From the NCBI RefSeq assembly GCF_016909185.1, contig NZ_JAFBFH010000010.1:62001-126000 (forward strand): DNA of 64,000 nucleotides. The letters are read 5' to 3'. The notes beneath the pieces are model-generated. The model saw only the letters and a program-made list of their open reading frames with translations, was not told the origin of the DNA and made no database searches. Positions 46,268-55,141 of the stretch are shown in pieces. The position numbers and the translations under genes were made by a program. Each line of letters starts with the position of its first letter. Positions within the stretch are counted from its first letter, which is position 1. This stretch comes from Siminovitchia thermophila. Its GTDB lineage: Bacteria > Bacillota > Bacilli > Bacillales > Bacillaceae_C.

Positions 46268-46969
46268 ATGAAAAAAATAAAGGGACGGATGGATGAGAGT
46301 ATTCTCGTCTGTGTGTATTACGGCCCAAATGGAGAGCGGTTAATTAAACGCGGTTCTAAAATTGCCAATATGCTGGATTGCCCTTTTTATATATTAACAG
46401 TGGACCCACTCCCATTTGATGAATTCGATGCGGAAAAGTCCGCCTACGTCGACAGATGGAAAGAACTGGCTGATGAATTGGGGGCAGAGAATTTTATTCT
46501 CAGAGATAATGAAAAGCGACCAACCGCCAAAGTGATTGCCGAAGTTGCCCACCGTCACAATATTACTCAAATTGTGATCGGCCAAACCGCGCAAAACAGG
46601 TGGGAAGAAATCACACGTGGTTCGTTCGTCAACGTCCTTTTAAGAGCCATCTCTTTTGTAGATATTCATATCGTATCCATCGACAGAACGGTCCATACCG
46701 AAGAAAATATGGCCTTCGAACCCGGGGTTCGCTGCTATTTACTTGAAGACGGAGATGGCTACCGTGTCAGTTTCGCCTATCAAAAAGACGTCTGTTACGA
46801 TGGCATCTTTTTTAAGGATATAGGGACAGACTTTAATAACGGGATATTTAAATATGTATACAATGGAACAACATACCAAGTCCGGGTACATGACGATAAA
46901 ATCATCGATCCGATTAAAACACCGAAAAATGTAAAATGTCATGATGCCGCAAAAACAGAAAAAGAGTAG
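46268..46969 (+). CDS. KdpD-type universal stress (UspA-fold) protein
   Basis: ATG 46268 (MKKIKGRMDESILVCVYYGP) follows CGAGGTG by 9 bases; a GTG four codons earlier overlaps that site. The 233-residue protein has an N-terminal USP domain of the KdpD subtype (ILVCVYYGPNGERLIKRGSK, ITQIVIGQTAQNRWEEITRG). In KdpD sensor kinases this domain binds nucleotides, in some species cyclic-di-AMP, to tune potassium uptake. Residues ~150-233 form a different, beta-rich extension (FEPGVRCYLLEDGDGYRVSF) I do not recognise. There is no kinase domain. It is divergent from the Mrp cation antiporter operon, which fits a role in cation homeostasis (inferred). Confidence 0.82.
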   Translation: MKKIKGRMDESILVCVYYGPNGERLIKRGSKIANMLDCPFYILTVDPLPFDEFDAEKSAYVDRWKELADELGAENFILRDNEKRPTAKVIAEVAHRHNITQIVIGQTAQNRWEEITRGSFVNVLLRAISFVDIHIVSIDRTVHTEENMAFEPGVRCYLLEDGDGYRVSFAYQKDVCYDGIFFKDIGTDFNNGIFKYVYNGTTYQVRVHDDKIIDPIKTPKNVKCHDAAKTEKE

Positions 46970-47060
46970 TAAAAATTCAAAACTTGGCGAGTGTGCAGGC
47001 GAACTCTCACCCGTTCGCTATGGCAAATAGACTTTTCGCCAATACGTTCGCTCAAAAAAC

Positions 47061-47104
47061 AGGAAAGGCCGGCAACCTTGAAAGCAGGCCTTTCCTTTCT
47101 TATG
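47061..47104. terminator. Bidirectional terminator between the stress-protein and P-type ATPase genes
   Basis: AGGAAAGGCC (47061-47070) pairs with GGCCTTTCCT (47087-47096). It is followed by TTCTTATGTTT on plus and by GTTTTTTGAG on minus, placed between two convergent genes. Confidence 0.8.
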
Positions 47105-47136
47105 TTTTACATCTTTCAAACGTTACACACCACACA

Positions 47137-49056
47137 TTATTTCAAAAGCCGCAAGCTGTTTAATATAACGAGAATCGTGCTTCCTTCATGTCCAATGACA
47201 CCCAACGGCAAATCGACCAACTGTGTAAAGTTCGATAAAATCAGCACAACAATAACCCCGATGGAAAAGAATATATTTTGCTTGATGATCCGATTCATTC
47301 GTTTCGAAAGGCGTATCGCTTCCGGGATGCGCAACAGATCATTTTTCATGAGAACCATATCTGCTGTTTCCAAGGCCACATCAGTCCCGTCTCCGACGGA
47401 AATCCCCACGTTGGCTGTCGCAAGTGCAGGCGCATCATTAATTCCATCCCCGACCATCGCAACAGTCCCGTACTTTTTCTTTAATTCCTTCAAATAAGTA
47501 GCCTTTTGTTCCGGCAGGCAATCTGCTATATAGTCGTCGACATGACTCTCTTTGGAAATAACTTGAGCTGTTTTAACATGGTCCCCTGTAAGCATCACCG
47601 TATACAGCCCCATTCTTTTCAACCGATCAATCGCATCCATCGATTCTTTTCTCACCATATCTTTTAAAGCAATGATTGCCGCCAACTCATCTTCCTTCTG
47701 AACAAAAACAATCGTTTTTCCCTCGTCTGCCAATTTTTCTGCTTCGTCCAATAAGAACTGATCAGCCCTAGTCGTATCAACAAAACTTTTCTTGCCAATC
47801 TTCCAAGCCGCATTGTCGATGGACGCTTTGATTCCAAAACCGGCCACATTTTCCAATGATTCAGGTTCCATGAACGATTCGGATAAATGCTTCTCGGCAT
47901 ACTGTAAGATGGCGTTGGCGAGAGGATGATTGGCATGCCTTTCAATTGATGCCACTGCAAGCAGAACAGGTTCTTTGTCCAAACCTTCCCGAACAACGAA
48001 ATTGGCCACTTCGGGCTTTCCTTTCGTTAATGTGCCCGTTTTGTCAAAAGCAACCGCCTTAATATGGCTTAATTGTTCAAGATGGACGCCTCCTTTAAAT
48101 AAAATGCCTTTCCTTGCGCCATTTGAAATAGCCGATAATGTGGCAGGCATAATAGAGGCGACAAGCGCACATGGCGAAGCGACAACGAGCAAAATCATGG
48201 CCCTGTAAAAAGTCTCTGTCCAGCTCCAGCCCACAAGGTAATGGGGCAGAAACATCATAAGGACAACGGCGGCCAAAACGAACTTTACATACCTTCCTTC
48301 AAATCGCTCAATAAAAAGCTGTGATGGCGATTTTTCACTTTTGGCAGACTGAACAAGCTCGATAATCTTTTGAAATAGTGATTCCTCATTCGGCTTTGTA
48401 ATCCGTACTGTAATCGATCCATTCACATTCATTGTCCCCGCAAACACTTCATCGCCCAATCCTTTGGAAGCGGGCATGGATTCACCAGTGATGGCCGACT
48501 CATCCATTGTTGTGCTGCCTTTCATAATTTCCCCGTCGGATGGAACCCTTTCCCCCGGTTTAATAAGTATCATGTCGCCAACCACAAGCTCGGAAACATG
48601 CACCCTTTTCGTACCGGATGGAGTGATCCGCCATGCCTCTTCAGGTTGAATTTCCATTAACGCCGATATTTCTTTATGGCTTTTATTCATCGTATAAGTT
48701 TCCAAGGCGCCGCTCATGGCAAAAATAAAGATCAATATGGCGCCCTCCATCCAAAATCCGATAATAGCAGACCCGATCGCCGCCATGATCATCAACATCT
48801 CTACATTAAGCTCTTTGTTCTGAATCGTGCTTTCAATGCCTTCCTTTGCTTTAAAATACCCGCCAATCACAAACGCGAGGATAAAAAAAGCAATGGAAGT
48901 TGTTTGATAACCATTTATATCAATTAGCCAGCCGAGAAAGATCAACACGCCACTAAAAATAGCCGCAATCAGTTCAATATGTGTTTTCATTTTCCCCCAA
49001 ACTTTATTACTTTTTACGATTGAATGATCTTTTACATATTGTGTTGATAAATTCAT
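47137..49056 (-). CDS. pfeT: P1B-4-type metal-exporting ATPase (PfeT/ZosA-like)
   Basis: A 639-residue heavy-metal P-type ATPase without an N-terminal metal-binding domain. The membrane-6 motif is SPC (Ser294-Pro-Cys296) and the last helix carries HEGST (His623-Glu624), together the P1B-4 signature. Also present: TMDESAITGES actuator, phosphorylation site DKTGTLTKG (Asp338), HANHPLA, and GDGINDAPAL hinge. B. subtilis PfeT (formerly ZosA) of this type exports Fe(II) and is PerR-regulated; the PerR-like and Fur-like boxes just upstream fit. Cobalt or zinc as substrate cannot be excluded. Convergent with the stress-protein gene across a shared terminator. Confidence 0.92.
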   Translation of the reverse strand: MNLSTQYVKDHSIVKSNKVWGKMKTHIELIAAIFSGVLIFLGWLIDINGYQTTSIAFFILAFVIGGYFKAKEGIESTIQNKELNVEMLMIMAAIGSAIIGFWMEGAILIFIFAMSGALETYTMNKSHKEISALMEIQPEEAWRITPSGTKRVHVSELVVGDMILIKPGERVPSDGEIMKGSTTMDESAITGESMPASKGLGDEVFAGTMNVNGSITVRITKPNEESLFQKIIELVQSAKSEKSPSQLFIERFEGRYVKFVLAAVVLMMFLPHYLVGWSWTETFYRAMILLVVASPCALVASIMPATLSAISNGARKGILFKGGVHLEQLSHIKAVAFDKTGTLTKGKPEVANFVVREGLDKEPVLLAVASIERHANHPLANAILQYAEKHLSESFMEPESLENVAGFGIKASIDNAAWKIGKKSFVDTTRADQFLLDEAEKLADEGKTIVFVQKEDELAAIIALKDMVRKESMDAIDRLKRMGLYTVMLTGDHVKTAQVISKESHVDDYIADCLPEQKATYLKELKKKYGTVAMVGDGINDAPALATANVGISVGDGTDVALETADMVLMKNDLLRIPEAIRLSKRMNRIIKQNIFFSIGVIVVLILSNFTQLVDLPLGVIGHEGSTILVILNSLRLLK

Positions 49057-49097
49057 TTGCTCGCCCTCCCTTTTTATCTAAAACTCGCCCAAGCTAT

Positions 49098-49112
49098 TTA
49101 TAATAATTATTA
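49098..49112. promoter_or_regulatory. PerR-box-like site upstream of pfeT
   Basis: TTATAATAATTATTA matches the 7-1-7 PerR consensus (TTATAATnATTATAA) at all but two positions and sits 42-56 bases upstream of the pfeT start, where a promoter is expected. Confidence 0.65.
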
Positions 49113-49191
49113 TATAAATATATTACTAAATTCCTCCCCTCCAGTCAAGTGTAATTGAGAATTTATTATTCTAATTGAGAACTATTATTAC

Positions 49192-49206
49192 TGATAAAGA
49201 TTATCA
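49192..49206. promoter_or_regulatory. Fur/PerR-type box
   Basis: TGATAAAGATTATCA is a near-perfect 7-1-7 Fur-type palindrome, 136-150 bases upstream of pfeT. The sequences before it (ATTGAGAATTTATTATTCT; TTGAGAACTATTATTA) look like further degenerate copies. Confidence 0.55.
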
Positions 49207-49242
49207 TTACTATTTATAACAGACATTTAGCTTTTTCAAAAA

Positions 49243-49257
49243 TGATAATTATTATCA
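49243..49257. promoter_or_regulatory. Perfect Fur box
   Basis: TGATAATTATTATCA is an exact match to the Bacillus 7-1-7 Fur consensus TGATAATnATTATCA. It may serve pfeT at a distance or a lost plus-strand gene. Confidence 0.7.
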
Positions 49258-50135
49258 AATTACTTTAATTATCATCTGTTGTAAAAATGGCTTGCTCCCT
49301 CCCACTTCATACAGAGAGGCGGACTTTTAACCTTAACGAAATGAAGTTTCAATATTTTCCCGCTAAAACAGATCAGCGCAGACCCTCATTCCATTTGTTC
49401 ATATCTTCCTTTTTAGATTGAATAAAATCCGTTTTATTTAACGTCATGACAAATAGGTATACAGTGCCGCAGGCTACACCTGTTCCTTCTTCCATATGAC
49501 CTGGAGGAGAAAAGGTTCCTAAAAAAAATGGTTTGAAATGTAAATAATGTGATGAGGTGTTGTAAATCGTAATCATTGCGATTTACAAAAGGGAGAAGTT
49601 GGCTGAATAAAATAAAAAAATATTTGAGAGCAAGATAAGCCATTTGGGGGACCGTATGTTACATAATAGGGAAGGATGACACCATCGCTGTCATTGAGTG
49701 GATTGGATATCGCTACCGAGCTTACCTCATCAACCGATGATCAGGGGCCTGTTTTTTTCGTGATCTCTGTCCTTAAACAGTATCCGTTCCACAAGATTCA
49801 GTGGAAAAGCTTGTGAACTGCCAAGTGGCAGTTTTTGTTGGAGATCGTATGGCAGAAATAGCGATGATTGGCTATGGAAAAAATTTGCAAATGTCTATTA
49901 ATATCTGTTCAATGCTCCCTGATGAAATGAGGTCATCGCATAGCCCCTTCCCTGCCTTTATGAACATGTATGAATCTATCCTTTAAATTGTAATGATGAC
50001 GACTGTAATCATTTTAAAGAAAAGAATTGGAACGATGAAAAATACGTCTATGCTTTTTACTAAGTAAGATGAAACCCAACAATTGGAATAAAATTTGATT
50101 AAAAGATCCTATTCAATCCTTATTTAACGGCAAAT

Positions 50136-50183
50136 AAAAAAACCTCCATTTTGAAAAAGGATGGATCAAAATAGAGGTTTTTA
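50136..50183. terminator. Bidirectional terminator-like hairpin
   Basis: AAAAAAACCTCCATTTTG pairs with CAAAATAGAGGTTTTTA (one mismatch) around a short loop, giving a stem with A/T tracts on both sides. The gene it once served is not evident. Confidence 0.65.
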
Positions 50184-50269
50184 TTTTAGCTAAGTATGAG
50201 ACCATTTCCTAATAGTAGCGCGCTACAATTGCGCCCCATTGCGGAAGACTGTGGTCAAACAGCGCAACC

Positions 50270-50311
50270 AACCTAAGGGAATAGTCCTTCGTATAACTAC
50301 TCCCTTAGGTT
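50270..50311 (-). terminator. Hairpin after the small membrane-protein gene
   Basis: AACCTAAGGGA and TCCCTTAGGTT form a perfect 11-bp stem 16 bases beyond the stop codon; no T-tract follows. Confidence 0.55.
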
Positions 50312-50326
50312 AAATAGATGATGTGA

Positions 50327-50545
50327 TTAATTTGCGGCTTCTGATTTCCCGGGAAAAATCTTTTCAAACAATGAAATTAGAAAAACACTAACACCGACAA
50401 CAAGCAATCCAGTTATTAAAGATGATGTATTCATCCCATAATGAGCGAATGCTGATGTTATGATATAACTGACAACGAAACCAAGTAGCAAAAAAGACAG
50501 AGAAATACCTATTTTCTTCTCCATAAACTTCACCTCCTTCTCCAT
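50327..50545 (-). CDS. Small two-helix membrane protein of unknown function
   Basis: 65-72 residues with two membrane segments (IGISLSFLLLGFVVSYII and ITGLLVVGVSVFLISLFEKI) and short charged ends. Two consecutive starts each have their own ribosome-binding site: GGAGGTGAATTTT before ATG 50545 and GGAGGTGAAGTTT before ATG 50524, the result of a 21-base tandem duplication at the 5' end. No family recognised. A hairpin follows. Isolated gene between a gene-poor region and mobile-element remnants. Confidence 0.65.
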   Translation of the reverse strand: MEKEVKFMEKKIGISLSFLLLGFVVSYIITSAFAHYGMNTSSLITGLLVVGVSVFLISLFEKIFPGKSEAAN

Positions 50546-50679
50546 AAAATTCACCTCCAATTATATACGTTTATAAATAAAACAAAGTTTCAAACAATAC
50601 ATTTAGATATGTCTTTCCGTCGTTCATTCCTCTATACACTATGTACAAAATGGTCCTTTTGTGGAATAAAAAAGGCTTA

Positions 50680-50888
50680 GACACAAGCAAATAAGAAATA
50701 GAAAAAACTGAACCATTCATTTATAATTGTTCGGTTTATTTGTGTTAAAAAATCCCTATCATCGCTACGTCAAAATATTTCGCTTTCCGCGGGCACGGCT
50801 TCAGCTTCCTCGGAAAGCAAAGCTCGCTTTCCTGCGGGATCTTCAGCTCGAGCTATTCCCGCAGGAGTCTACATATTTTGACTACGCT
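50680..50888. repeat. Dispersed repeat copy B with MITE-like inverted arms
   Basis: The left part matches 24606-24738. From 50763 the element is an imperfect palindrome: the left arm 50763-50793 (CGCTACGTCAAAATATTTCG then CTTTCCGCGGG) is the reverse complement, with mismatches, of the right arm 50858-50888 (ending ATATTTTGACTACGCT). Inner arms (GGAAAGC / GCTTTCC) fold as well. It has no coding capacity, as expected of a MITE-like element. Confidence 0.65.
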
Positions 50889-50947
50889 AAAAGCTTGCCT
50901 ATTATACACTAGGACAATTTATCCCGCATGCAAGGTGCCGTAAGATG

Positions 50948-51270
50948 GAATGTCAACACTAAACTGTACAAAAAATGAAAGGTGCATTAACTTGTATTCA
51001 TTTGGTGTAAGATAGTTTAACGATCCTGTATACGAAAATTGTTGAACCAATGTACAAAATCAAAAAGTTCAAATTCAAGTGATTGTTGGCTAGGAAAAAC
51101 TCTTCCACTAACAAACTCTGTTTTGATGATCTTAAATGTCGCCTCAGCGACCGCATTGTCGTACGGAGTTCCTTTTTCACTCAATGACCGTTTGATACCA
51201 AACATGTCTAATGCTTGATCAATCAGGCTGTTTTTAAACTCACTTCCACGGTCAGTGTGAAACAATTTAA
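50948..51270 (-). mobile_element. IS3-family (IS150-like) element remnant, transposase C-terminus
   Basis: The minus strand from 51265 encodes the end of an OrfB-type DDE integrase: FHTDRGSEFKN, EKGTPYDNAVAEATFKIIKT (catalytic Glu region) and HWFNNFRIQ. A frameshift near 51020 separates this from GSLNYLTPNEYKL, the usual C-terminus. The 5' half of the transposase and the left end are missing. The right end is probably near 50948 (TGGAATGTCAACACTAAACTG). It cannot transpose. Confidence 0.8.
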
Positions 51271-51697
51271 GCCGATTTAAGTTGTATTTTTATGACCTTA
51301 TAATATTTGTCTAATTAAGTGTAGACTATCCAAACTTCTCACATTTATTATCAAAAAAAGTAGCAACCAGTAATAGATAAATGGGACACGGCGAAAACAA
51401 AACGTGCTCTCAAAATGGGACGTCGACGGAAACGGAAACGTGGACCACCGAAACTATCTATGAATAATGGCATAAAAAAATTCCCTCTTTATGGAAAGAT
51501 ATTATAGGTTATGCCACAAAGTTAGGGGAATCGTCAAAAGGTAAAGTTAATAGAAGCACAAGGGATCGTTTACTTTTAGAAAAGTTTCTTTCATTTTTGG
51601 TGCCACGACCAGGAGTTTGCTAAATCTTGTCGAATAATGAATAGGATTACTCTGTCCTCCTCAATTGATTTCTTCATTCACTCGCCCCTCGAAACCC
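51271..51697. other. Region with unassigned coding fragments
   Basis: The plus strand reads KWDTAKTKRALKMGRRRKRK at about 51388-51450, and in another frame WKDIIGYATKLGESSKGKVN continuing to FLSFLVPRPGVC at a stop near 51620. These look like pieces of one or two broken genes, probably mobile, but I cannot identify them. Confidence 0.35.
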
Positions 51698-52405
51698 TTA
51701 CAAAAAGCATCTTTTATAACCAACAAACAATTCTCCACCATAATGATCAAGTGTAGATTGAATGAATGAAATTAGTTCAGTTTTATCATTTGTACTCATG
51801 TATGTTTTTGTATATTTAGCTAGTTTATCGCACATGTCTTTATCATATGATTTAAGGCTCCTGGCAACCCACTTGCCTTCACCAACCCAATGGCCATTTG
51901 CCCTTAGAATCAGTTCAGTTAACGTATTTATTAACTTATTTAAAATAAATAAACTTTCTTCGAAGTCTTCTGAACTTCTAAAGTCTGACAAAAAATCTGT
52001 CATTTGATACCTGGCTTTATTTATTTGCTCCTCATCCCAAAGTTGTGGACCCTGTTCATAAAGTATTTTTGCCTCTTTTTGGAGTTCCTTTCCCTTCCCT
52101 TGTTTATCTTCTATAAGTAGACCTTCGGCACACATTTTAATGATGGTGGGCATTCCTATATATCTAGCTGTTTGAAATTCAACCTCTAGAGAAAAAGCCG
52201 TAAAAATAAATGCTTCTATTTTCCATCCAAGAAAGTGATAACATTCAATTCTTGGTGTTTCTGTTTCATCCATAATAATTAAGTCGATATCAGATTCTGT
52301 TGTTAAATTTCCATAAACAGCACTTCCACCTATCAAGACTATATCTGATTCAGGAAAGTGGGAAACGATAAACTGTTGAGCTATTCGCTTGATCGAGTCT
52401 CTCAT
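51698..52405 (-). CDS. Nucleotidyltransferase-domain protein (aminoglycoside/lincosamide-type fold)
   Basis: ATG 52405 (MRDSIKRIAQQFIVSHFPES) follows GGGAGGTG; an ATG ten codons upstream is also in frame. The 235-residue protein has a nucleotidyltransferase motif GGSAVYGNLTTESDIDL (Gly26-Ser28, Asp39 and Asp41 as metal ligands). It is followed by a helical C-terminal region with LILRANGHWVGEGKWVARSL, reminiscent of KNTase-like or substrate-binding helical domains. No signal peptide. Such proteins modify small molecules or are antitoxin-like; no partner gene is visible. The AT-rich base composition and neighbouring IS debris suggest transfer. The substrate is unknown. Confidence 0.75.
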   Translation of the reverse strand: MRDSIKRIAQQFIVSHFPESDIVLIGGSAVYGNLTTESDIDLIIMDETETPRIECYHFLGWKIEAFIFTAFSLEVEFQTARYIGMPTIIKMCAEGLLIEDKQGKGKELQKEAKILYEQGPQLWDEEQINKARYQMTDFLSDFRSSEDFEESLFILNKLINTLTELILRANGHWVGEGKWVARSLKSYDKDMCDKLAKYTKTYMSTNDKTELISFIQSTLDHYGGELFVGYKRCFL

Positions 52406-52574
52406 ATGAAACACCTCCCATATCAGGATATTCATGTAGATGATTAGTGTTCTAGAACGCAGGAGCTATTGTCATATGATAAGGCTGAAATTTTTCTTAC
52501 GTAAGAACCCATAGTCAGAAGAAGTCAATTAACAAGGTTCTCTATAGGCTTTCAAGCATTTAAACAGAGGATTT

Positions 52575-53891
52575 TTAGCCATGGGAGGGGATCCAACCTC
52601 TCAGGAGTGCACCACCGTCAGAATGGTTATCTACCATTAGGTCACCTCCATGTCGCCTAATGATTTTTTGTGAAATAGTCAATCCTAATCCCACGCCTCC
52701 GGTTGAACGATTTCTCGATGCTTCCCCACGATATAGTGGTTCAAATACTCGTTGGAGGTCCTTCGAGGAGAAACCCTCCCCTGTATCCCGAACAGTAAAG
52801 ATCACTTTGTTACCATCCTTAAAGCATTGGATAAAAACTTTACCGTAGCATGGTGTATGTCTGACCGCATTATCCAATAAATTGTTCATGGCTCTCTCCA
52901 GCAAGTGCGAATCGCCCATGATTGCGCAATCCTCCCCAAAATGATTCACGATAATCGAGATGTGCTTTTTCCGAGCTAAAGGTTTCAGGCTGTCAATCGA
53001 CTTCTGTAGCACAAGTGGAAGATCAATCGTGTTTTCTTTCAGTTTCACATCTAAATATTCTGTCTTTGTAAATGTAAAAAGCTCCTCTACAAGTCGGTCC
53101 AATTGTGCCGACTTTTCTTTACAAACCGCCAAATATTTTGTCATTTTATCCGGCGAATCGGCAATGCCTTTCTCCAGGCCGTCCAAATAACCCCGTAAGG
53201 CGAATAACGGTGTCCGTAAATCATGGGCAACAGCAGAAATCACAAACCGCCGTTCATCTTCTAATTCCACTTGTTTTTGAAAAGATTCATTTAGACCATC
53301 TACCATCACTTTAAATCCGTCATGAACCTCAGCGATTTCTGTGATCCTAGATGAAGGTAACTGGACATCCAAATCGCCTTCTGCAATCTGCCGAGCACAT
53401 TGGCTCGTTTTCTCCAGAGGTATGAGAATATATTTCCGAATGGCATATCCGACAATAAAAAAAGCCGATATTAGACCAACGAATGCCGCAATCATTTGTG
53501 TTACTTTTGAATTTGCTTGATACATAGCAACCCGTCCAAGTACTTGACCATCCTGAATGATCGAAAAATGTTCTGCCCGCATAAAGGAGGGCTCCCGTTC
53601 GGAATTCGTTCGGAAAATCTCCTGATTAGAGTCGGATAGAATCGATACATCCATATTCATTTTCTCTAATTGTCTGCTCAATTGTTCTTGCCAAGCGGGG
53701 TCTGTCCACTTATCGGTGTTTGTCTCGATCAAGTGAATTGTTGCTTCCAAATTCTCTTTTTGAGAATCATCCATTCCTAACCTGACAGTTTTCGTTTCCA
53801 TAAAATGCGCGGCTACATAGAATAACCATGGCAGAGTGAGGATGAGCAATAAGCTGAGTATTGTAAACTTACGAATGCGAATTGTTTTCAT
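52575..53891 (-). CDS. Sensor histidine kinase of two-component system
   Basis: ATG 53891 (MKTIRIRKFTILSLLLIL) lies 1 base past the response-regulator stop, with AAAGGTG upstream inside that gene. The 438-residue protein has TM1 (~9-30), an extracytoplasmic sensor (~31-130), TM2 (~132-155), HAMP (LEKTSQCARQIAEGDLDVQL), the phospho-acceptor AVAHDLRTPL (His223), and the ATPase N, G1 and G2 boxes (NNLLDNAVRHT, DTGEGFS, GGVGLGLTIS). The stimulus is unknown. It forms an operon with the OmpR-type regulator upstream. The divergent SHOCT protein gene at 54842 is a likely target (inferred). Confidence 0.93.
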   Translation of the reverse strand: MKTIRIRKFTILSLLLILTLPWLFYVAAHFMETKTVRLGMDDSQKENLEATIHLIETNTDKWTDPAWQEQLSRQLEKMNMDVSILSDSNQEIFRTNSEREPSFMRAEHFSIIQDGQVLGRVAMYQANSKVTQMIAAFVGLISAFFIVGYAIRKYILIPLEKTSQCARQIAEGDLDVQLPSSRITEIAEVHDGFKVMVDGLNESFQKQVELEDERRFVISAVAHDLRTPLFALRGYLDGLEKGIADSPDKMTKYLAVCKEKSAQLDRLVEELFTFTKTEYLDVKLKENTIDLPLVLQKSIDSLKPLARKKHISIIVNHFGEDCAIMGDSHLLERAMNNLLDNAVRHTPCYGKVFIQCFKDGNKVIFTVRDTGEGFSSKDLQRVFEPLYRGEASRNRSTGGVGLGLTISQKIIRRHGGDLMVDNHSDGGALLRGWIPSHG

Positions 53892-53892
53892 T

Positions 53893-54579
53893 TTATTCAC
53901 CTTTGAAACGATAGCCGATGCCCCATACATTGACTATGAATTGTGGATCATTCGGATCGGCTTCAATTTTCTCACGAAGTCGGCTTAGATGGACGCGAAT
54001 GGTATGTTTGTCGCCAATTCCACTCCAAAATTTTTCAAGTAATTGGTCATATGAAAAAACATATTTTGGATGTTCGGCAAACAATAGTAGTAAATCATAC
54101 TCTTTCGGTGTGAGTGAGATGGGTCGCCCTCCTACAAATACTTCTCTTGTGGACAAATCCAGCGTAAGACGTCCATATTCCAAGACCCTCCTCTTCAATT
54201 CTTGGTGAGAACTGGAGCGTCGTAATACAGCCTTCACTCTGGCAACAATCTCACCCGGTGATGCGGTTTTAACTATATAATCATCTCCTCCAAGTGCCAG
54301 ACCGCGAATCTTATCTACATCATCGCTGCGAGCACTCAAGAAAAGGATAGGTACGTTGCTTTCCGAACGAATCTGTCGACATAACTCGAAACCATTCATT
54401 CCTGGCATCATGATGTCAAGTATGATGCAATGAATTGTACCTTGTTTCAGCACTGCCAGTGCCTGAATAGCATCATATGAAGTTTCCACATGAAAACCGT
54501 CATTCTCTAAGAAGTCCCTCAATAGTTCCGCAATGCTTTTGTCATCGTCCACGACTAGAATCGTCTGTAATTCCTTCAT
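53893..54579 (-). CDS. OmpR/PhoB-family response regulator
   Basis: ATG 54579 (MKELQTILVVDDDKSIAELL) follows AAAGGTGG; the frame extends 18 codons further without a start signal. The 228-residue protein has a receiver (Asp12-Asp13, phospho-site Asp55 in ILDIMMPGMNG, switch Lys in DYIVKTASPGE) and a C-terminal winged helix (LTPKEYDLLLLFAEHPKYVF ... DKHTIRVHLSRLREKIE). The residue after the conserved receiver Lys is Thr instead of the usual Pro, a departure from the family. It is the first gene of the regulator-kinase operon. Confidence 0.93.
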   Translation of the reverse strand: MKELQTILVVDDDKSIAELLRDFLENDGFHVETSYDAIQALAVLKQGTIHCIILDIMMPGMNGFELCRQIRSESNVPILFLSARSDDVDKIRGLALGGDDYIVKTASPGEIVARVKAVLRRSSSHQELKRRVLEYGRLTLDLSTREVFVGGRPISLTPKEYDLLLLFAEHPKYVFSYDQLLEKFWSGIGDKHTIRVHLSRLREKIEADPNDPQFIVNVWGIGYRFKGE

Positions 54580-54841
54580 GCAAATCCCACCTTTCCTTCC
54601 ATGACTCTCCCGGGATAATAACCTATCAATCAAATTTCATATTTAGTCTATCATTTTTTCCATAAGGAACAAGGAAAGTTATAGGTTTGATAATGGATTG
54701 TGATTGTTTTGTGACTTTTTTGCACCATCGTTTGTGATACTTAAAGGTTATTATTTCATTGTGAACGATCGGCGAATATCCACTATAAACTGAGTGCAAT
54801 GTTTCGCCCACTCTTTAACTACTTGAAAGGAGGATTTTCAA

Positions 54842-55063
54842 ATGGGTTTCGGAAATGACAGTTTCGCATTCTTTCCATTCGGTGCATTGTTTTGCCTTGT
54901 CCTTTTCTGTTTTGCTGCGGTTCGAGTATTTGAAATTCGATACCGTTATCGTGCTTCCAAACAAGGAGACCGAAACATCACCTCGATTCTTCAAAGCCGG
55001 TTAGCCAAGGGAGAACTTGACGAGGCGGAATATCAAAGGTTGAAAGATCTTCTTACAAAATAA
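54842..55063 (+). CDS. Small membrane protein with SHOCT domain
   Basis: 73 residues: an N-terminal membrane helix (FPFGALFCLVLFCFAAVRVF) and a C-terminal SHOCT motif (SILQSRLAKGELDEAEYQRLKDLL). AAAGGAGG precedes the ATG. It is divergent from the two-component genes with 260 bases between, an arrangement often seen for targets or partners of such systems. SHOCT domains are thought to mediate oligomerisation; no enzymatic role is expected. Confidence 0.85.
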   Translation: MGFGNDSFAFFPFGALFCLVLFCFAAVRVFEIRYRYRASKQGDRNITSILQSRLAKGELDEAEYQRLKDLLTK

Positions 55064-55141
55064 GAAAAACCTCAAGCGTCACAGAATCTCAATTCATTAG
55101 ACCGGATGGTTTCGCCTGATCTTAAAATGGAGGTAATATGT

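Larger units (their letters stand above)
49258..50326. other. Gene-poor region between pfeT and a small membrane-protein gene
   Basis: About 1.07 kb without an intact gene. A plus-strand stretch at 49675-49815 reads MTPSLSLSGLDIATELTSST and then GPVFFVISVLKQYPFHKI before a stop, possibly a remnant of a Fur-controlled gene; I cannot name it. Hairpins at 50136-50183 and 50270-50311 are listed separately. Confidence 0.5.
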
